Of a DNA stretch of 64,000 nucleotides, positions 40,163 through 49,706 are shown in pieces; the stretch's first letter is position 1; every line of letters begins with the position of its first letter. Source of the DNA: Bacillota bacterium (GTDB taxonomy: Bacteria > Bacillota > Clostridia > Oscillospirales > Oscillospiraceae); assembly GCA_030535235.1 (NCBI GenBank), contig JAUNCL010000005.1, positions 1 to 64,000 of the forward strand, given 5' to 3'. The position numbers were made by a program, and so were the translations under genes. The notes beneath the pieces were generated by a model, which was not told the DNA's origin, searched no databases, and was given only the letters and a program-made list of their open reading frames with translations.

Positions 40163-42529
40163 TCAGTAGCTGTGCTCCGTCCGGGCGATGATGGCGTCCT
40201 GCATAGACTTGGACAGATTCACAAATTGGGTGGAGTACCCCGCCACCCGGACCAGCAGGTCCTTGTAGTTCTCCGGGTGGGCCTGGGCATCCCGCAGGGT
40301 CTCCGAGGAGATGCAGTTGAACTGCACATGGAAGGCCCCCAGGGAGAAGAGGGTCTGGACCATAGCCCCCAAGTTGGCCTGCCCCCGCTTGGTGGCCACC
40401 AGTTCGGGGTTCAGGCGGAGGTTCAGCAGGGTGCCGCCGGAGTGGATCTCCTGGTTGAGTTTGGCGGCCGAGCGCATGGCAGCCAGAGGGGTGGAGGTAT
40501 CAGTGCCCACGAAGGGGGACACCCCCTCGCTGGAGGGCTCCCCGTGCTTCCGCCCGTCGGGGGTTGCCCCCAGGACCCGGCCCATGGGGATGTAGTTGGA
40601 GATACCCATGAAGGCAGTCAGGAAGGGGGACCCAAAGATATCCTTATACTGGTGGATCTCCCGGTAGAAGTGGTTGGCGATCTCCACCGCCAGGTCGTCT
40701 ACCTCGTCCTGGTCGTTGCCGTACTTGGGGCAGTCCCTGGCCTGCTGCCGGAGGTCCTCGTACCCCTCCCAGTTGGCCCGGAGGGCCTTCACCAGGGTCT
40801 CCATGGTGAAGACCTTGTCCTCAAAGACCAGCTTCTTCACGGCGGCCAGGGAGTTGGCGGTCACCGCCAGGCCGATGCCGGTGATGACCGGGCCGATGTT
40901 GTACTTGGCGCCTCCCTGGGAGAGGTCCTTACCGGACTCCATGCAGTGCTCGATGCAGGAGGACAGGAAGGGCCGGGGAACCATTTCCTTGTGGAGCCGC
41001 TGGGCCTCCACGGTGAGAATGATGGAGTGGCGGCAGAGGTTGTCGAACTGCCGGTAGAAGGCCGCCATGACCTCCTCAAAGGTCCCGAACTGCGCGGCGG
41101 GCTTTTCGGTCAGACCCATCTGCTCCCCGGTCATGAGGCTGGCCCCCTGGTTCAGGGCGTACTCCAGGGCGGAGCCGAAGTTCATGTTCACGGCGGCGGT
41201 CCACTCGCCGGTCTTGCGGAAGTGGGGCACCACGCAGCCGCAGTTGTTCCAGTCCCTGGCGTCCTCAGGCTCGTAGCCGGCGTTGAGGAGCATCTGATAG
41301 CCCACGCTGTCGCTGTGGATGGCGGGGAAGCCGGTGCCGGTGGACACCAGATGGGTCACAGCATCCAGAAATTCCCGGGGGCAGTCGGCCTGAACCCGGA
41401 CGGACAGACCGGGCTGGTGGGTCCTGACCTCCTCGGTGGCCTTCATGGCCATGAAGGTGACGGGGTTGGTGCCGTCGTGGCCGTCCCGCTTTTTGCCCCC
41501 CACGGTAAGGTTCTGGAACTGGTTGTATCCGGCAAAATAGTCAGCGGTGTTGGAGGAGATGGTCCACACCCACTCGGAGTATTTCAGCCACAGGGCCTCG
41601 ATCAGCTCCTGGGCAAAGTCCTCCGTAACGGCCCCCCGGGCCAAATCGGCCTCGTAGTAGGGGTCCATGTACTGGTCAAAGCGGCCGGGGTTCAGAGACA
41701 GGGGATTCTCCGACAGAATGCCCCCCACCTGGACGAACCACAGGAACTGGATGGCCTCATAAAAGCTCTCCGGGGGATGCTCCGGGACCCGGCGGCAGTT
41801 TTGGGCGATGGTCCGCAGCTCGGCAGCCCGGGTCTCATCGGTCTCCTGGCCGGCCAGACGCTCTGCCTCATCGGCGTAGCGGTTGGCATAGCGGATGATC
41901 CCCCGGGAGGTCCAGAGGACGGACTGATAGAACTCCTTCTTCTCCAGGTCGGCGGGGTCCGTGGGATTCAGGGCGGCGATGTGCTCCTCCGCCTCCCGGA
42001 TGATGCCGCCGAAGCCCTTTTTGAACAGGACGTCCTGGTAGTCGGGGGTGATTTCCCCCACCGCCTGCCGCCACTTGGAGTCGTTGTCCAGAATGCCCGT
42101 GTCCACACCGATGCGGCGGGTGTCCTCGGGCAGCCGGGCCAGAAAGGCCTCCTCAAGGGACTTACCCTTCCAGTAGGGAAAAATCTCCCGGCGGACAAAG
42201 TCCCGCTGCTCATCGGTCATGAGATAGGGGTCCTGGGGCCGGGTGGCAAAGGTGTCCATCTCCCGGTCCACCCACATCCAGGAGAACTCCGGGGTCAGGA
42301 TGCCGCACTTGCGGAACTCGCCGATGGCCCCCACCACCAGCTCTCCCTCAAAAATGTGGACCTCCAGCCGGTCGCAGCAGTCGTAAAAGGCCCTGGCCCG
42401 GCGGATGGCCACGGGCAGGCCCTCGGTCTCCTTGTGGGAGTCCGTCCAGATCTTCGCCCGCTGGCAGGAGATCTCCGGCTTGGCGTTGACATAGTTCTGT
42501 CGTATTGCTTCAATGCGTTGGGTGATCAC
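40163..42529 (-). CDS. Glycyl radical enzyme, PFL-like, unassigned substrate
   Basis: The product is 788 aa. The glycyl radical loop RVAGYSTQF places the radical Gly at about 764. The active-site cysteine lies in NNCGCVVPHF (C432). In dehydratases and lyases of this size class (glycerol dehydratase, CutC, HypD) the motif is C-x-E, but here residue 434 is Val; in formate-lyases it is CC. The length (788) matches the glycerol dehydratase/HypD size, and the start is ATG at 42529. It forms an operon with its activase. The reaction cannot be assigned. Confidence 0.9.
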   Translation of the reverse strand: MITQRIEAIRQNYVNAKPEISCQRAKIWTDSHKETEGLPVAIRRARAFYDCCDRLEVHIFEGELVVGAIGEFRKCGILTPEFSWMWVDREMDTFATRPQDPYLMTDEQRDFVRREIFPYWKGKSLEEAFLARLPEDTRRIGVDTGILDNDSKWRQAVGEITPDYQDVLFKKGFGGIIREAEEHIAALNPTDPADLEKKEFYQSVLWTSRGIIRYANRYADEAERLAGQETDETRAAELRTIAQNCRRVPEHPPESFYEAIQFLWFVQVGGILSENPLSLNPGRFDQYMDPYYEADLARGAVTEDFAQELIEALWLKYSEWVWTISSNTADYFAGYNQFQNLTVGGKKRDGHDGTNPVTFMAMKATEEVRTHQPGLSVRVQADCPREFLDAVTHLVSTGTGFPAIHSDSVGYQMLLNAGYEPEDARDWNNCGCVVPHFRKTGEWTAAVNMNFGSALEYALNQGASLMTGEQMGLTEKPAAQFGTFEEVMAAFYRQFDNLCRHSIILTVEAQRLHKEMVPRPFLSSCIEHCMESGKDLSQGGAKYNIGPVITGIGLAVTANSLAAVKKLVFEDKVFTMETLVKALRANWEGYEDLRQQARDCPKYGNDQDEVDDLAVEIANHFYREIHQYKDIFGSPFLTAFMGISNYIPMGRVLGATPDGRKHGEPSSEGVSPFVGTDTSTPLAAMRSAAKLNQEIHSGGTLLNLRLNPELVATKRGQANLGAMVQTLFSLGAFHVQFNCISSETLRDAQAHPENYKDLLVRVAGYSTQFVNLSKSMQDAIIARTEHSY

Positions 42530-42679
42530 AGCGCCTCACGCTCCTCACGTTTTCACAGTATCATGATCCACGAATGATTTCATAAGTTTTCATTGTTTTA
42601 CATGTTATCTTACTGCCGGGAGCGGGGTGGTGTCAACCCAAAATCCCTTTTCCGATTGGAGGTCCTATGTGCAGACAGC

Positions 42680-42938
42680 AAAAAAGTAACCCTTGACCGG
42701 TGGAATCTCACCACATCAGTCAAGGGTTACTCTGAACTCTTATTATCTAACATCAATTTAACCTCTCTTTCGTAGGATAGACACTGGCTTTTCATTCGAC
42801 TGAAACCTTGTTCCAAACACTTCTTACAATCTATATCAACCCTCATAAGTGAGGTAACCTTTATGTTGGAGCAGTTCTTCCGAAGGAAAGCGACTGTCGC
42901 GGGGTTAGCTGTACATGGGACTCATTCCTTTCTTGTGT
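42680..42938 (-). ncRNA. Candidate structured RNA of about 260 nt
   Basis: A good promoter starts the transcript near 42938 and a strong terminator (13-bp stem 42685-42697 with 42719-42731, then six T) ends it. The 5' part has several small hairpins, including ones at CCTCA/TGAGG and GCGA/TCGC, and does not lead into a downstream gene. It could be a Clostridia structured RNA such as the raiA-type or 6S RNA; the family was not established. A 39-codon frame lies in its 3' half. Confidence 0.5.
42727..42846 (-). CDS. Possible 39-aa Cys-containing small protein
   Basis: The ATG at 42846 opens a 39-codon frame with a CKKC motif near the N-terminus and a third cysteine, ending with TAA inside the terminator stem. 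The ribosome binding site is weak (AAAGG). It may be a real peptide or chance within a structured RNA. Confidence 0.3.
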   Translation of the reverse strand: MRVDIDCKKCLEQGFSRMKSQCLSYEREVKLMLDNKSSE

Positions 42939-42944
42939 GACTAT

Positions 42945-42973
42945 AATATAGCACAGATTTCCCCGTCCGACAA
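42945..42973 (-). promoter_or_regulatory. Promoter of the candidate RNA
   Basis: On the minus strand, TTGTCG (42968-42973), 17 bp and TATATT (42945-42950). Confidence 0.65.
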
Positions 42974-43089
42974 CCCCTGATTTTATACAAAATCACGGGC
43001 CCAAAACTGAACAAAACGCAGATTTTCCTCCGTCCCGGGACCATTCCATTGACATTCCCACCGTCCCTGTGGTATCGTAAATATATTGT

Positions 43090-43129
43090 GGGAGCGTCGC
43101 AGAACGAAAATTCTGCGGCGCTCCCTTTT
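43090..43129. terminator. 15-bp hairpin after the SIR2-like gene
   Basis: The stem 43090-43104 with 43111-43125 has one mismatch. The T run lies on the plus-strand side, but it abuts the stop of the minus-strand SIR2-like gene, so it may serve both. Confidence 0.55.
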
Positions 43130-44060
43130 ACCTTCTCTCGTTGACCATCCGGCCGATCTCCCGGACGGCTTTTTCATAAAAGCCCTGATACTCCTCGGGG
43201 TTGAGCTCCGCCATGCCCAGGGAAAGGTGTTCGGCCCGGTAGGCCCGGAGGAGGGCGATCTTGGTCACCGCCGACTTCCGGTCCGGCTCGATGAAATAGA
43301 GGGTCCCGTGGGGGGAGATCTCCCGCTTCTTCCGGCAGAGGAGCCACCACAGGTCCATCTCCGCCGTGTCGAAGCCGAAGCCCAGGCAGTAGACGTCCCC
43401 CAGAATGAAGTAGTCCAGCCAGCTCATCACCGGCAGGCCATCGGAGCCGTCGGGGGTGGGATAGCGGCGGTTTGGAGTCCGGTGGGTCAGGTAGTCGTCG
43501 TAGCAGAAGAGGAGGTTGCCGTAGAAATAGTGACCCAAAATCACCGAGTCAGGCTTCCGGGCCTCCCCGTGGACGTGAAAAAGGGGGACCTCCCCCCGCT
43601 GGGTAGGCAGGGAATAGTAGGTGTGGAGCATGAACCGCTTTTCCGCCCGCCGGACCGCCGGGGTGTGCCGCTGATACCTGCGGTACCGGCTCCGGACGTT
43701 CAGGAAATCCGGGTCGGCGGCGCACTCCAGCTCATAGGTGAAGTTGGGGGTCAGGATGCAGTCAAAGGGCATGGACAGCAGCTTTCTCAGTTGGCTGTTC
43801 AGCCAGGGGTGGAGCTCGCACCGGGTCAACTCCTGCCGGAGGTCCTTGAGGGATTCGTCCACATGGTCCTCACTGAGGAGGACGGCCTGCATGGGCAGGG
43901 GGATGGTCTTGACCTCCTCCGGGGTGAAGGCGGTGCGGTTGATCTTCTGGAGCAGCCCCGCCCAGGAGGCGCCGCCGTAGACCCGGTTCATGCCGTTGCC
44001 CAGGAGCAGAACCTGGGGCCGGGTGTGGCGCTGGATGGTGAGCTGCGAGGTCGTTTTCAT
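43128..44060 (-). CDS. SIR2-like domain protein
   Basis: The product is 310 aa. LLLGNGMNRVYGGASWAGLL (about 18-37) is the nucleotide-binding start of SIR2_2-type proteins, ILTPNFTYELE supplies the conserved Asn, HVHGEARKP the conserved His, and YCLGFGFDTAEMD the late Rossmann strand. Such domains can be NAD-degrading effectors in phage defence (ThsA, DSR) or of unknown role. It stands alone and upstream of a helicase on the opposite strand. Confidence 0.75.
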   Translation of the reverse strand: MKTTSQLTIQRHTRPQVLLLGNGMNRVYGGASWAGLLQKINRTAFTPEEVKTIPLPMQAVLLSEDHVDESLKDLRQELTRCELHPWLNSQLRKLLSMPFDCILTPNFTYELECAADPDFLNVRSRYRRYQRHTPAVRRAEKRFMLHTYYSLPTQRGEVPLFHVHGEARKPDSVILGHYFYGNLLFCYDDYLTHRTPNRRYPTPDGSDGLPVMSWLDYFILGDVYCLGFGFDTAEMDLWWLLCRKKREISPHGTLYFIEPDRKSAVTKIALLRAYRAEHLSLGMAELNPEEYQGFYEKAVREIGRMVNERR

Positions 44061-44223
44061 GGGGGTCCCTCCCTGGGAATGAATGTCAAATTCAGTATGG
44101 TCCCTTGCTTCCCAAAAGTCAAGGGACTTCTGCGTTGTAATCCTCTCTTTCCCAACGGGGCATACTATGGTACAATGCTTTTAAGAAATCGTCGAAAAAC
44201 CGCTCCCAGAAAGGAAACCGCGT

Positions 44224-46470
44224 ATGGCAAACCACAGTCAGGGAAAATACTGGTCCCCCTCCCTTCTGAAAGCCCGGGGCTGGACCAACGAACTGATCAG
44301 CGTCCTCCTGCCCAAGCCCCGGTACCGGCGGATCAACGGCCGCTCCCTGCCCCTGTGGCACCGGGACGATGTGCGGGCCGCCGAGGCCACCGAGACCTTT
44401 CGCCAAAAGGCCCGCACCCCCAAGCCCGCCGGGCAGGCCGCCGAGGCTGCCAGAGTGGCCGCCCAGCGAACCGCCCGGGTCCTGGAGGAGCTCTGGACCG
44501 CCTGCCCCCGGGAGGAGGGAAACCCCGCCTGGGTCCTGGCCGGGTACTATCACCAGGTCATCCTCCAGAGTCTGCCCGCCGCCGCCAAGAGCCGTCCCCT
44601 GCGGCTGACCCAGGTCTCCGGCTATCTGAGCCAGTTCCTGTCCCTGGAAAAGCGCTGCGACGGCAGCCAGCTCCCCGGGGACCTGACCCACTTCGTCCAG
44701 ACCGGGGTGTGGCTGGGGGATAACCTGTCCTCCCCTCTGGCAGGAGAGGTCAAGGCCCGCTATCCCCAGGTCCTTTCCGCCGCCGCAGCCCAGGCCATCC
44801 GGGAGTTTACCGAGGCCCAGCCCGAGGCCGACCTGGATGCCCTATTGGGGATGAAGGAGTTCCCGGTGAAGCAGCTCCTCTCCCGGCCCCTGGGCTACCT
44901 CTACTCGGTCTGCTATGTCCCTCAGGCCATCCGCACCAGTCTCCAGGTCCTCATGGCCCTGAACCCCAAGGACGAGTACCCCGAGGCCCGGGCCATGACC
45001 CGCCGCTTTGTCCTCCACATCGGCGGCACCAACACCGGCAAGACCTACGCCGGCTTCCAGCGGCTGAAGCAGGCCCGGACCGGGGTGTACCTGGCTCCCC
45101 TGCGGCTTCTGGCCCTGGAGGCCCAGGAAATTCTGCTGGAGGCCGGGGTAGACTGCAGCCTCACCACCGGCGAGGAGGAGGACCGCCGGGAGGAGGACAC
45201 CCATGTGGCCGCCACGGCGGAAAAGCTGGACCTGAAAAAGGTCTACGACGTGGCGGTCATCGACGAGTGCCAGATGATCGCCGACCGCCAGCGGGGGTAC
45301 GCCTGGACCCGGGCCATCTTAGGGGTCCAGGCCCCGGAGATCCACCTCTGCGCCGCCCCCGAGGCCAAGGACCTGCTCATCCGCCTCATCGAGAGCTGCG
45401 GTGACAGCTATGAGGTGGAGATCCACAACCGAAAGACCCCCCTGCTCTGCATGAACCACACGGTGGACTACACCCGGGTCCAGCCCGGGGACGCCCTCAT
45501 CACCTTCTCCAAGGTGGGGGTCCTCAGCGTGGCCGAGGACCTGCGCCAGGCCGGGAAGGAACCGGCCATCATCTACGGCGCCCTCCCCTACTCCACCCGC
45601 CGGAAGCAGATGGAGGGCTTTCTGGCCGGGGACATGGAGTATGTGGTGTCCACCGACGCCATCGGCATGGGTCTGAACCTGCCCATCCGCCGGATCATCT
45701 TCATGGACACGGAAAAGTTCGACGGTGTGGAGCGGCGGGAGCTGAAGCCGGAGGAGATCCAGCAGATCGCCGGCCGGGCGGGCCGCTACGGCATGTACGA
45801 CAAGGGCTATGTGGGGGCCACCCAGAACCTGGGGGCCATCCGCCAGGGCCTGAACACCGTGGTGCCCCCGCTCCAGCAGGCGGTGGCCGGGTTCTCCGAC
45901 CTGGTTCTCATGGTGGATTTTGACCTGCTGGAGGTCCTCACCGAGTGGAACCGGATGCCCACAGTGGAGCCCTATATCAAGCTGGATATCAGCCGCTACC
46001 TCACCATCATCTCCAAGATCCGGGAGATGGGCTTCGTCCTCACCAAGGACCAGGAGTTAAGAGCGGCCAACATCCCCTTTGACGAGACGGAAGAAGCCCT
46101 GCGGGACCTCTTTTTCCACTTCCTCCGGCTCTACCAGCAGGGGGAGGAGATCCAGCAGCCCGGCTTCCCGGAGGACCGCCAGCGAACCCTGCCGGAGCTG
46201 GAGCTTTATTGCCGGAAGCTGGACCTGTACTTCTCCTTCGCCAAGGCCTTCGGCTGCCCGGTGGACGAGGACGCGCTCTATGACAAGCGGGAGGAGGTGG
46301 CCGAGGAGATCAACGAAATTCTCCTCCACCGGCTGAAGAACAACATCCGCTTCTGCGCCCGGTGCGGGGCCGCCCTGCCCCTCCACCACCACGGCCGCCT
46401 GTGTGAGGCCTGCTTCCAGAAGCAGCGCCGGGCTGCCGGCGGCTTCCACAGACAAAACCGCGGGAGGTAA
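44224..46470 (+). CDS. SUV3-like RNA helicase with C-terminal zinc ribbon
   Basis: The product is 748 aa. Walker A IGGTNTGKTYAGF (about 268), DECQ box VAVIDECQMIADRQRG and motif VI QQIAGRAGRYG identify a SUV3-type SF2 helicase, a family best known from mitochondrial RNA decay. About 260 residues precede the helicase core. The C-terminus has CARCG...CEAC, a zinc ribbon. It is followed after 5 bp by a gene of unknown function. Confidence 0.88.
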   Translation: MANHSQGKYWSPSLLKARGWTNELISVLLPKPRYRRINGRSLPLWHRDDVRAAEATETFRQKARTPKPAGQAAEAARVAAQRTARVLEELWTACPREEGNPAWVLAGYYHQVILQSLPAAAKSRPLRLTQVSGYLSQFLSLEKRCDGSQLPGDLTHFVQTGVWLGDNLSSPLAGEVKARYPQVLSAAAAQAIREFTEAQPEADLDALLGMKEFPVKQLLSRPLGYLYSVCYVPQAIRTSLQVLMALNPKDEYPEARAMTRRFVLHIGGTNTGKTYAGFQRLKQARTGVYLAPLRLLALEAQEILLEAGVDCSLTTGEEEDRREEDTHVAATAEKLDLKKVYDVAVIDECQMIADRQRGYAWTRAILGVQAPEIHLCAAPEAKDLLIRLIESCGDSYEVEIHNRKTPLLCMNHTVDYTRVQPGDALITFSKVGVLSVAEDLRQAGKEPAIIYGALPYSTRRKQMEGFLAGDMEYVVSTDAIGMGLNLPIRRIIFMDTEKFDGVERRELKPEEIQQIAGRAGRYGMYDKGYVGATQNLGAIRQGLNTVVPPLQQAVAGFSDLVLMVDFDLLEVLTEWNRMPTVEPYIKLDISRYLTIISKIREMGFVLTKDQELRAANIPFDETEEALRDLFFHFLRLYQQGEEIQQPGFPEDRQRTLPELELYCRKLDLYFSFAKAFGCPVDEDALYDKREEVAEEINEILLHRLKNNIRFCARCGAALPLHHHGRLCEACFQKQRRAAGGFHRQNRGR

Positions 46471-46475
46471 GCACC

Positions 46476-47429
46476 ATGAATGGAATCGTGATCAAGCGCT
46501 CCCCCTGGCGGGTCACCTTCGACGGCAGCTTCTGGCATCACCCGCCCCGAGCCCGGTCGGGACAGGTTCTACCCCTGGAGAAAATCTTCTCCTGGGCGGG
46601 CAAAAAATGGGTTCTCCCTGCCGCCTACCTCTGCGGCCAGGGGGTGGTCCTGGACCTGTGCATGGAGGCGGTCCGGTCCTTTTTGGACAAATGGGGGCCG
46701 AAAGAATACCGGCTCACCAGCCTGGAGCTGACCTTGCTCCAGGCGGAGCACCCCCTGCACATGGACCTGTCCCCAAGTCTCACCGTCAACGGGAAGGTCC
46801 TCAAATACCAGGGCGGCATGGGCGTCGGCTGGTACCCTCACTGGGACCGGAACGACCAGGAGGCCCAGTGGCTCCTGGAGCACTATGGTCTGGACCCGGA
46901 CAAGGGCTGGTCCATCCACCGCTATGGTTTCCCCTGGGCCACCAAGCGGCGGCCCCGCCGCCTGTCCTCCCTGACCCTCACCCTGACCCCGGACCCGATT
47001 CCCCTTCCCGGTCCTTTGTTCACCGTGGATGGTCCCGGTCAGGAGATTTCCTTTGTCCAACCTGTTACCGGGCAGGCTCACACCCTCACCGTAGAGGAGT
47101 ATGAGCCCCAGGGCGAAGGGGACTGTCAGGAGGACAACGGCATGGTCTACCCCACCCGCTACATCACTCTGACCTACCGTCTGGACCCCGACCTGCCCCA
47201 GGAGGCAATCACCCTCCAGGACCGGGCCGAGGGGGACAGGCCCTACCCCAAGGAATCGGATCCCATGGCTCCCCAGGCCAGTTGCTCCACGACCCTCTTC
47301 ACGCTCCCCGAGGGACCCGGTCTCCACGCAACCGTCTCCTCCCTCTATTTTCAGCCCCCGAAGGAAGTCCAGTGGCAGATGCTGCTCTGGGAAAAGCGCT
47401 CTGATGACATTTCTATCCCCCTATTCTGA
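46476..47429 (+). CDS. 317-aa unknown protein linked to the SUV3-like helicase
   Basis: No signal peptide or membrane helix and no recognised domain. It is rich in Pro and Trp and appears to be made of beta-strand segments. It starts 5 bp after the helicase stop, so the two are probably co-expressed. A strong terminator follows. Confidence 0.65.
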   Translation: MNGIVIKRSPWRVTFDGSFWHHPPRARSGQVLPLEKIFSWAGKKWVLPAAYLCGQGVVLDLCMEAVRSFLDKWGPKEYRLTSLELTLLQAEHPLHMDLSPSLTVNGKVLKYQGGMGVGWYPHWDRNDQEAQWLLEHYGLDPDKGWSIHRYGFPWATKRRPRRLSSLTLTLTPDPIPLPGPLFTVDGPGQEISFVQPVTGQAHTLTVEEYEPQGEGDCQEDNGMVYPTRYITLTYRLDPDLPQEAITLQDRAEGDRPYPKESDPMAPQASCSTTLFTLPEGPGLHATVSSLYFQPPKEVQWQMLLWEKRSDDISIPLF

Positions 47430-47453
47430 CAGATACCCCCACAAATTGATGAA

Positions 47454-47481
47454 CACCCCGAGCGGCAAGCCGCTCGGGGTG
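47454..47481. terminator. Terminator between convergent genes
   Basis: A perfect 13-bp stem with a 2-nt centre (47454-47466 with 47469-47481). Confidence 0.7.
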
Positions 47482-47495
47482 CTGTCATTGGGGAT

Positions 47496-48029
47496 TCACT
47501 TGCAAAAATTCTCAATATAGTGGTCGATGGATTTTTTGATGATCTCTATGGCGGCGTTGCGGTCGTTCACGTCGCCGGCCACGGCCTCTCTGCCCTCCAG
47601 ATTTTTGTACACCGAGAAGAAATGGGCCATTTCATCAAAAATGTGGGCAGGCAGGTCGTAGATATCTTTATAGCCGTTATAGGTGGGGTCGGCAAAGGGG
47701 ATGGCGATGATCTTTTCGTCGTTCTTCCCGCCGTCCAGCATACTGATGTAGCCGATGGGGTAGCACCGGACCAGGGTCAGGGGATCCATGGCCTCGGAGC
47801 ACAGCACCAGCACGTCCAGGGGGTCTCCGTCGTCGCCGTAGGTCCGGGGGATAAACCCGTAGTTGGCGGGGTAGTGGGTGGAGGTAAACAGAACCCGGTC
47901 CAGGATGATGAGTCCGGTTTCCTTGTCCAGCTCGTACTTCTTCTTGCTGCCCTTGGGGATCTCCACCACGGCGATGAAGTCCTCGGGAGTAATGCGCTTG
48001 GGGTTGATATCATGCCAGATGTTGCTCAC
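47496..48029 (-). CDS. ppa: Inorganic pyrophosphatase, family I
   Basis: The product is 177 aa. VVEIPKGSKKKYELDKETG and the metal-binding signature DGDPLDVLVL (with aspartates of the active site) are diagnostic. The start is GTG at 48029 with AAGGAGG 8 nt upstream. It hydrolyses diphosphate in the cytosol. Confidence 0.93.
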   Translation of the reverse strand: MSNIWHDINPKRITPEDFIAVVEIPKGSKKKYELDKETGLIILDRVLFTSTHYPANYGFIPRTYGDDGDPLDVLVLCSEAMDPLTLVRCYPIGYISMLDGGKNDEKIIAIPFADPTYNGYKDIYDLPAHIFDEMAHFFSVYKNLEGREAVAGDVNDRNAAIEIIKKSIDHYIENFCK

Positions 48030-48061
48030 AGCGACGGCCTCCTTACTTATTATATTTTCGG

Positions 48062-48673
48062 TCAGATGCTCTCCAGATACTCCAGCACCGGGAAGGGGCG
48101 GACCTGCTCGTCCTTCCGCAGGTAGAGAGGGTGATGGGGATGGCCCTTCTTGGTCCGTTTTCCGGCGCACAGCCACCGGGCGTTGTAGGTCTGGCCGATG
48201 GCGGCCATGTCCCGGACGCAGTCCTTCAAATAGGGACGCTTCTCGATGATGGTTCCCCAGGCAGCCCAGACGGCGGGCCGAAAGCCCTCTCCCACCTGCT
48301 CCAGCACATAGCGGAAGGCCGCCAAGTTCTCCCGGTGAAGGGTCTGGTTGCAGACCACATCCATATCCTCGGGGCGGGTAGCCCGCTGGGCGTAGACATT
48401 GAACATCAGGAAGCTGTCGAACCCGTTGCCCAAGGCGATGCGTTCCACGGATTTCAGGGTGTTGTCCAGGTCCCCCGGGGCGGCGGTGGAGGGGTTGATC
48501 CCGATGCAGATCAGGGGGTTGACCCCCCGGGTGCCCAGCAGATACCGGTACTCCGCGTAGTGGTCGGGGATGTAGAGCCAGCGGTCCCGGTCGTAGTCAT
48601 TCCGGGTGGGGACCAGAGCCTGCTCAAAGGTGAGGACCTCCAGCTGCTGGGTCTGACAGAGGGGGATGTGCAT
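48062..48673 (-). CDS. DUF1643 domain protein
   Basis: The product is 203 aa. ICIGINPSTAAPGDLDNTLKSVERIA, MFNVYAQRAT and WAAWGTIIEKRPYL are typical of DUF1643 proteins. Function is unknown. Lies just upstream of ppa on the same strand (32 bp). Confidence 0.85.
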   Translation of the reverse strand: MHIPLCQTQQLEVLTFEQALVPTRNDYDRDRWLYIPDHYAEYRYLLGTRGVNPLICIGINPSTAAPGDLDNTLKSVERIALGNGFDSFLMFNVYAQRATRPEDMDVVCNQTLHRENLAAFRYVLEQVGEGFRPAVWAAWGTIIEKRPYLKDCVRDMAAIGQTYNARWLCAGKRTKKGHPHHPLYLRKDEQVRPFPVLEYLESI

Positions 48674-48884
48674 AGGGATACCTCCACGATTATTTTATGG
48701 AATAAGGGTACCACAAAACCTGCCATCTGTCGAGAGGGTCAGGAAGGGGGCAGGCAACAAAAAAACAGCGTGGATTTTTCCATAGAACGAATAAGAGCCT
48801 ATCATTTCGTATTCATGTCGCTTAGAAATAACATCTGCAAGAATTTCTCTATTTGCGATAGGGCAGAAAACCCGCTGCTCACCG

Positions 48885-49706
48885 GTGCAGCTCCAGCGGT
48901 ACTACAACGCCCTCCACGCCGGGGACAAGGACCACAAGCCCCTTTCTCCGAAGTCCATCCAGAATGTCCACGGCATCCTCCACAAAGCCCTGGAGCAAGC
49001 TGTGGTGGCCGGTGTACTGGTGAATAATCCGGCTGACCACATCCGCCTCCCCAAAATAAAAAAGCCCGAATTGCAGCCCATCATGGACGAAAACGTATCA
49101 AAGTTTCTGACAGCAATTAAGGGCAACGAGTTTGAACGGTTCTTTATCGTGGCTCTGTTCTCCGGTCTCCGGCAGTCCGAGCTGATCGGTTTACAGTGGG
49201 ATGACGTTGACTTTGAAAACAGGGCTCTTACCGTCCGCCGCCAGATTCAAAAGGACCACGATGGCCCCGGCTACCACTTCCTTGAAGAGACCAAGAACGG
49301 CAAGCAAAGAACCGCAGCTATTGCCCCCAGCATCGTGAGGGTCCTGAAAAGCCAGAGGGCCCAGCAGGCGGAATGGAGACTTGCAGCCGGTCCCCTTTGG
49401 GCCAACGACCGCAACCTTGTATTCACTGACCCGCTGGGGAACCACTTGAAGCACCGCACAATCAACAATCACTTCAAGAAAATTGTTGCGTCCATCGGTC
49501 TCCCTGACACCCGTTTCCACGATCTCAGGCACAGTTACGCCGTCAACGCCCTCCAGGCAGGCGACAGCGTGAAGGACGTGCAAGAGCAGCTCGGACACTA
49601 CTCCAGCGCATTTACTATGGACACTTACGCCGCCGTATCGGAAACCATGCGCAAAGCATCCCAGGCCAGAATGGAGGCCCTGATAAAGAGTGTTTCCGAT
49701 CTGTAA
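48885..49706 (+). pseudogene. 5'-truncated tyrosine integrase next to tmRNA
   Basis: The open part (273 aa from a GTG at 48885) has the catalytic residues (R in LFSGLRQSELIGLQW, HDLRHSYA, LGHYSS, Y in DTYAAVS), but the first 80-100 residues of the arm- and core-binding domain expected of this family are missing and upstream sequence is not codable. It lies beside the 3' end of ssrA, a classic integration site, and is probably the remnant of a lost element. Confidence 0.75.

Larger units (their letters stand above)
42530..43127. other. 598-bp intergenic region
   Basis: This gap holds, from right to left, a hairpin with a plus-strand promoter-like site (43049-43125), a minus-strand promoter (42945-42973), an RNA-like segment ending in a terminator (42680-42731), and AT-rich sequence upstream of the glycyl radical enzyme gene. 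The last part is a likely place for its promoter, but none was clear. Confidence 0.6.
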
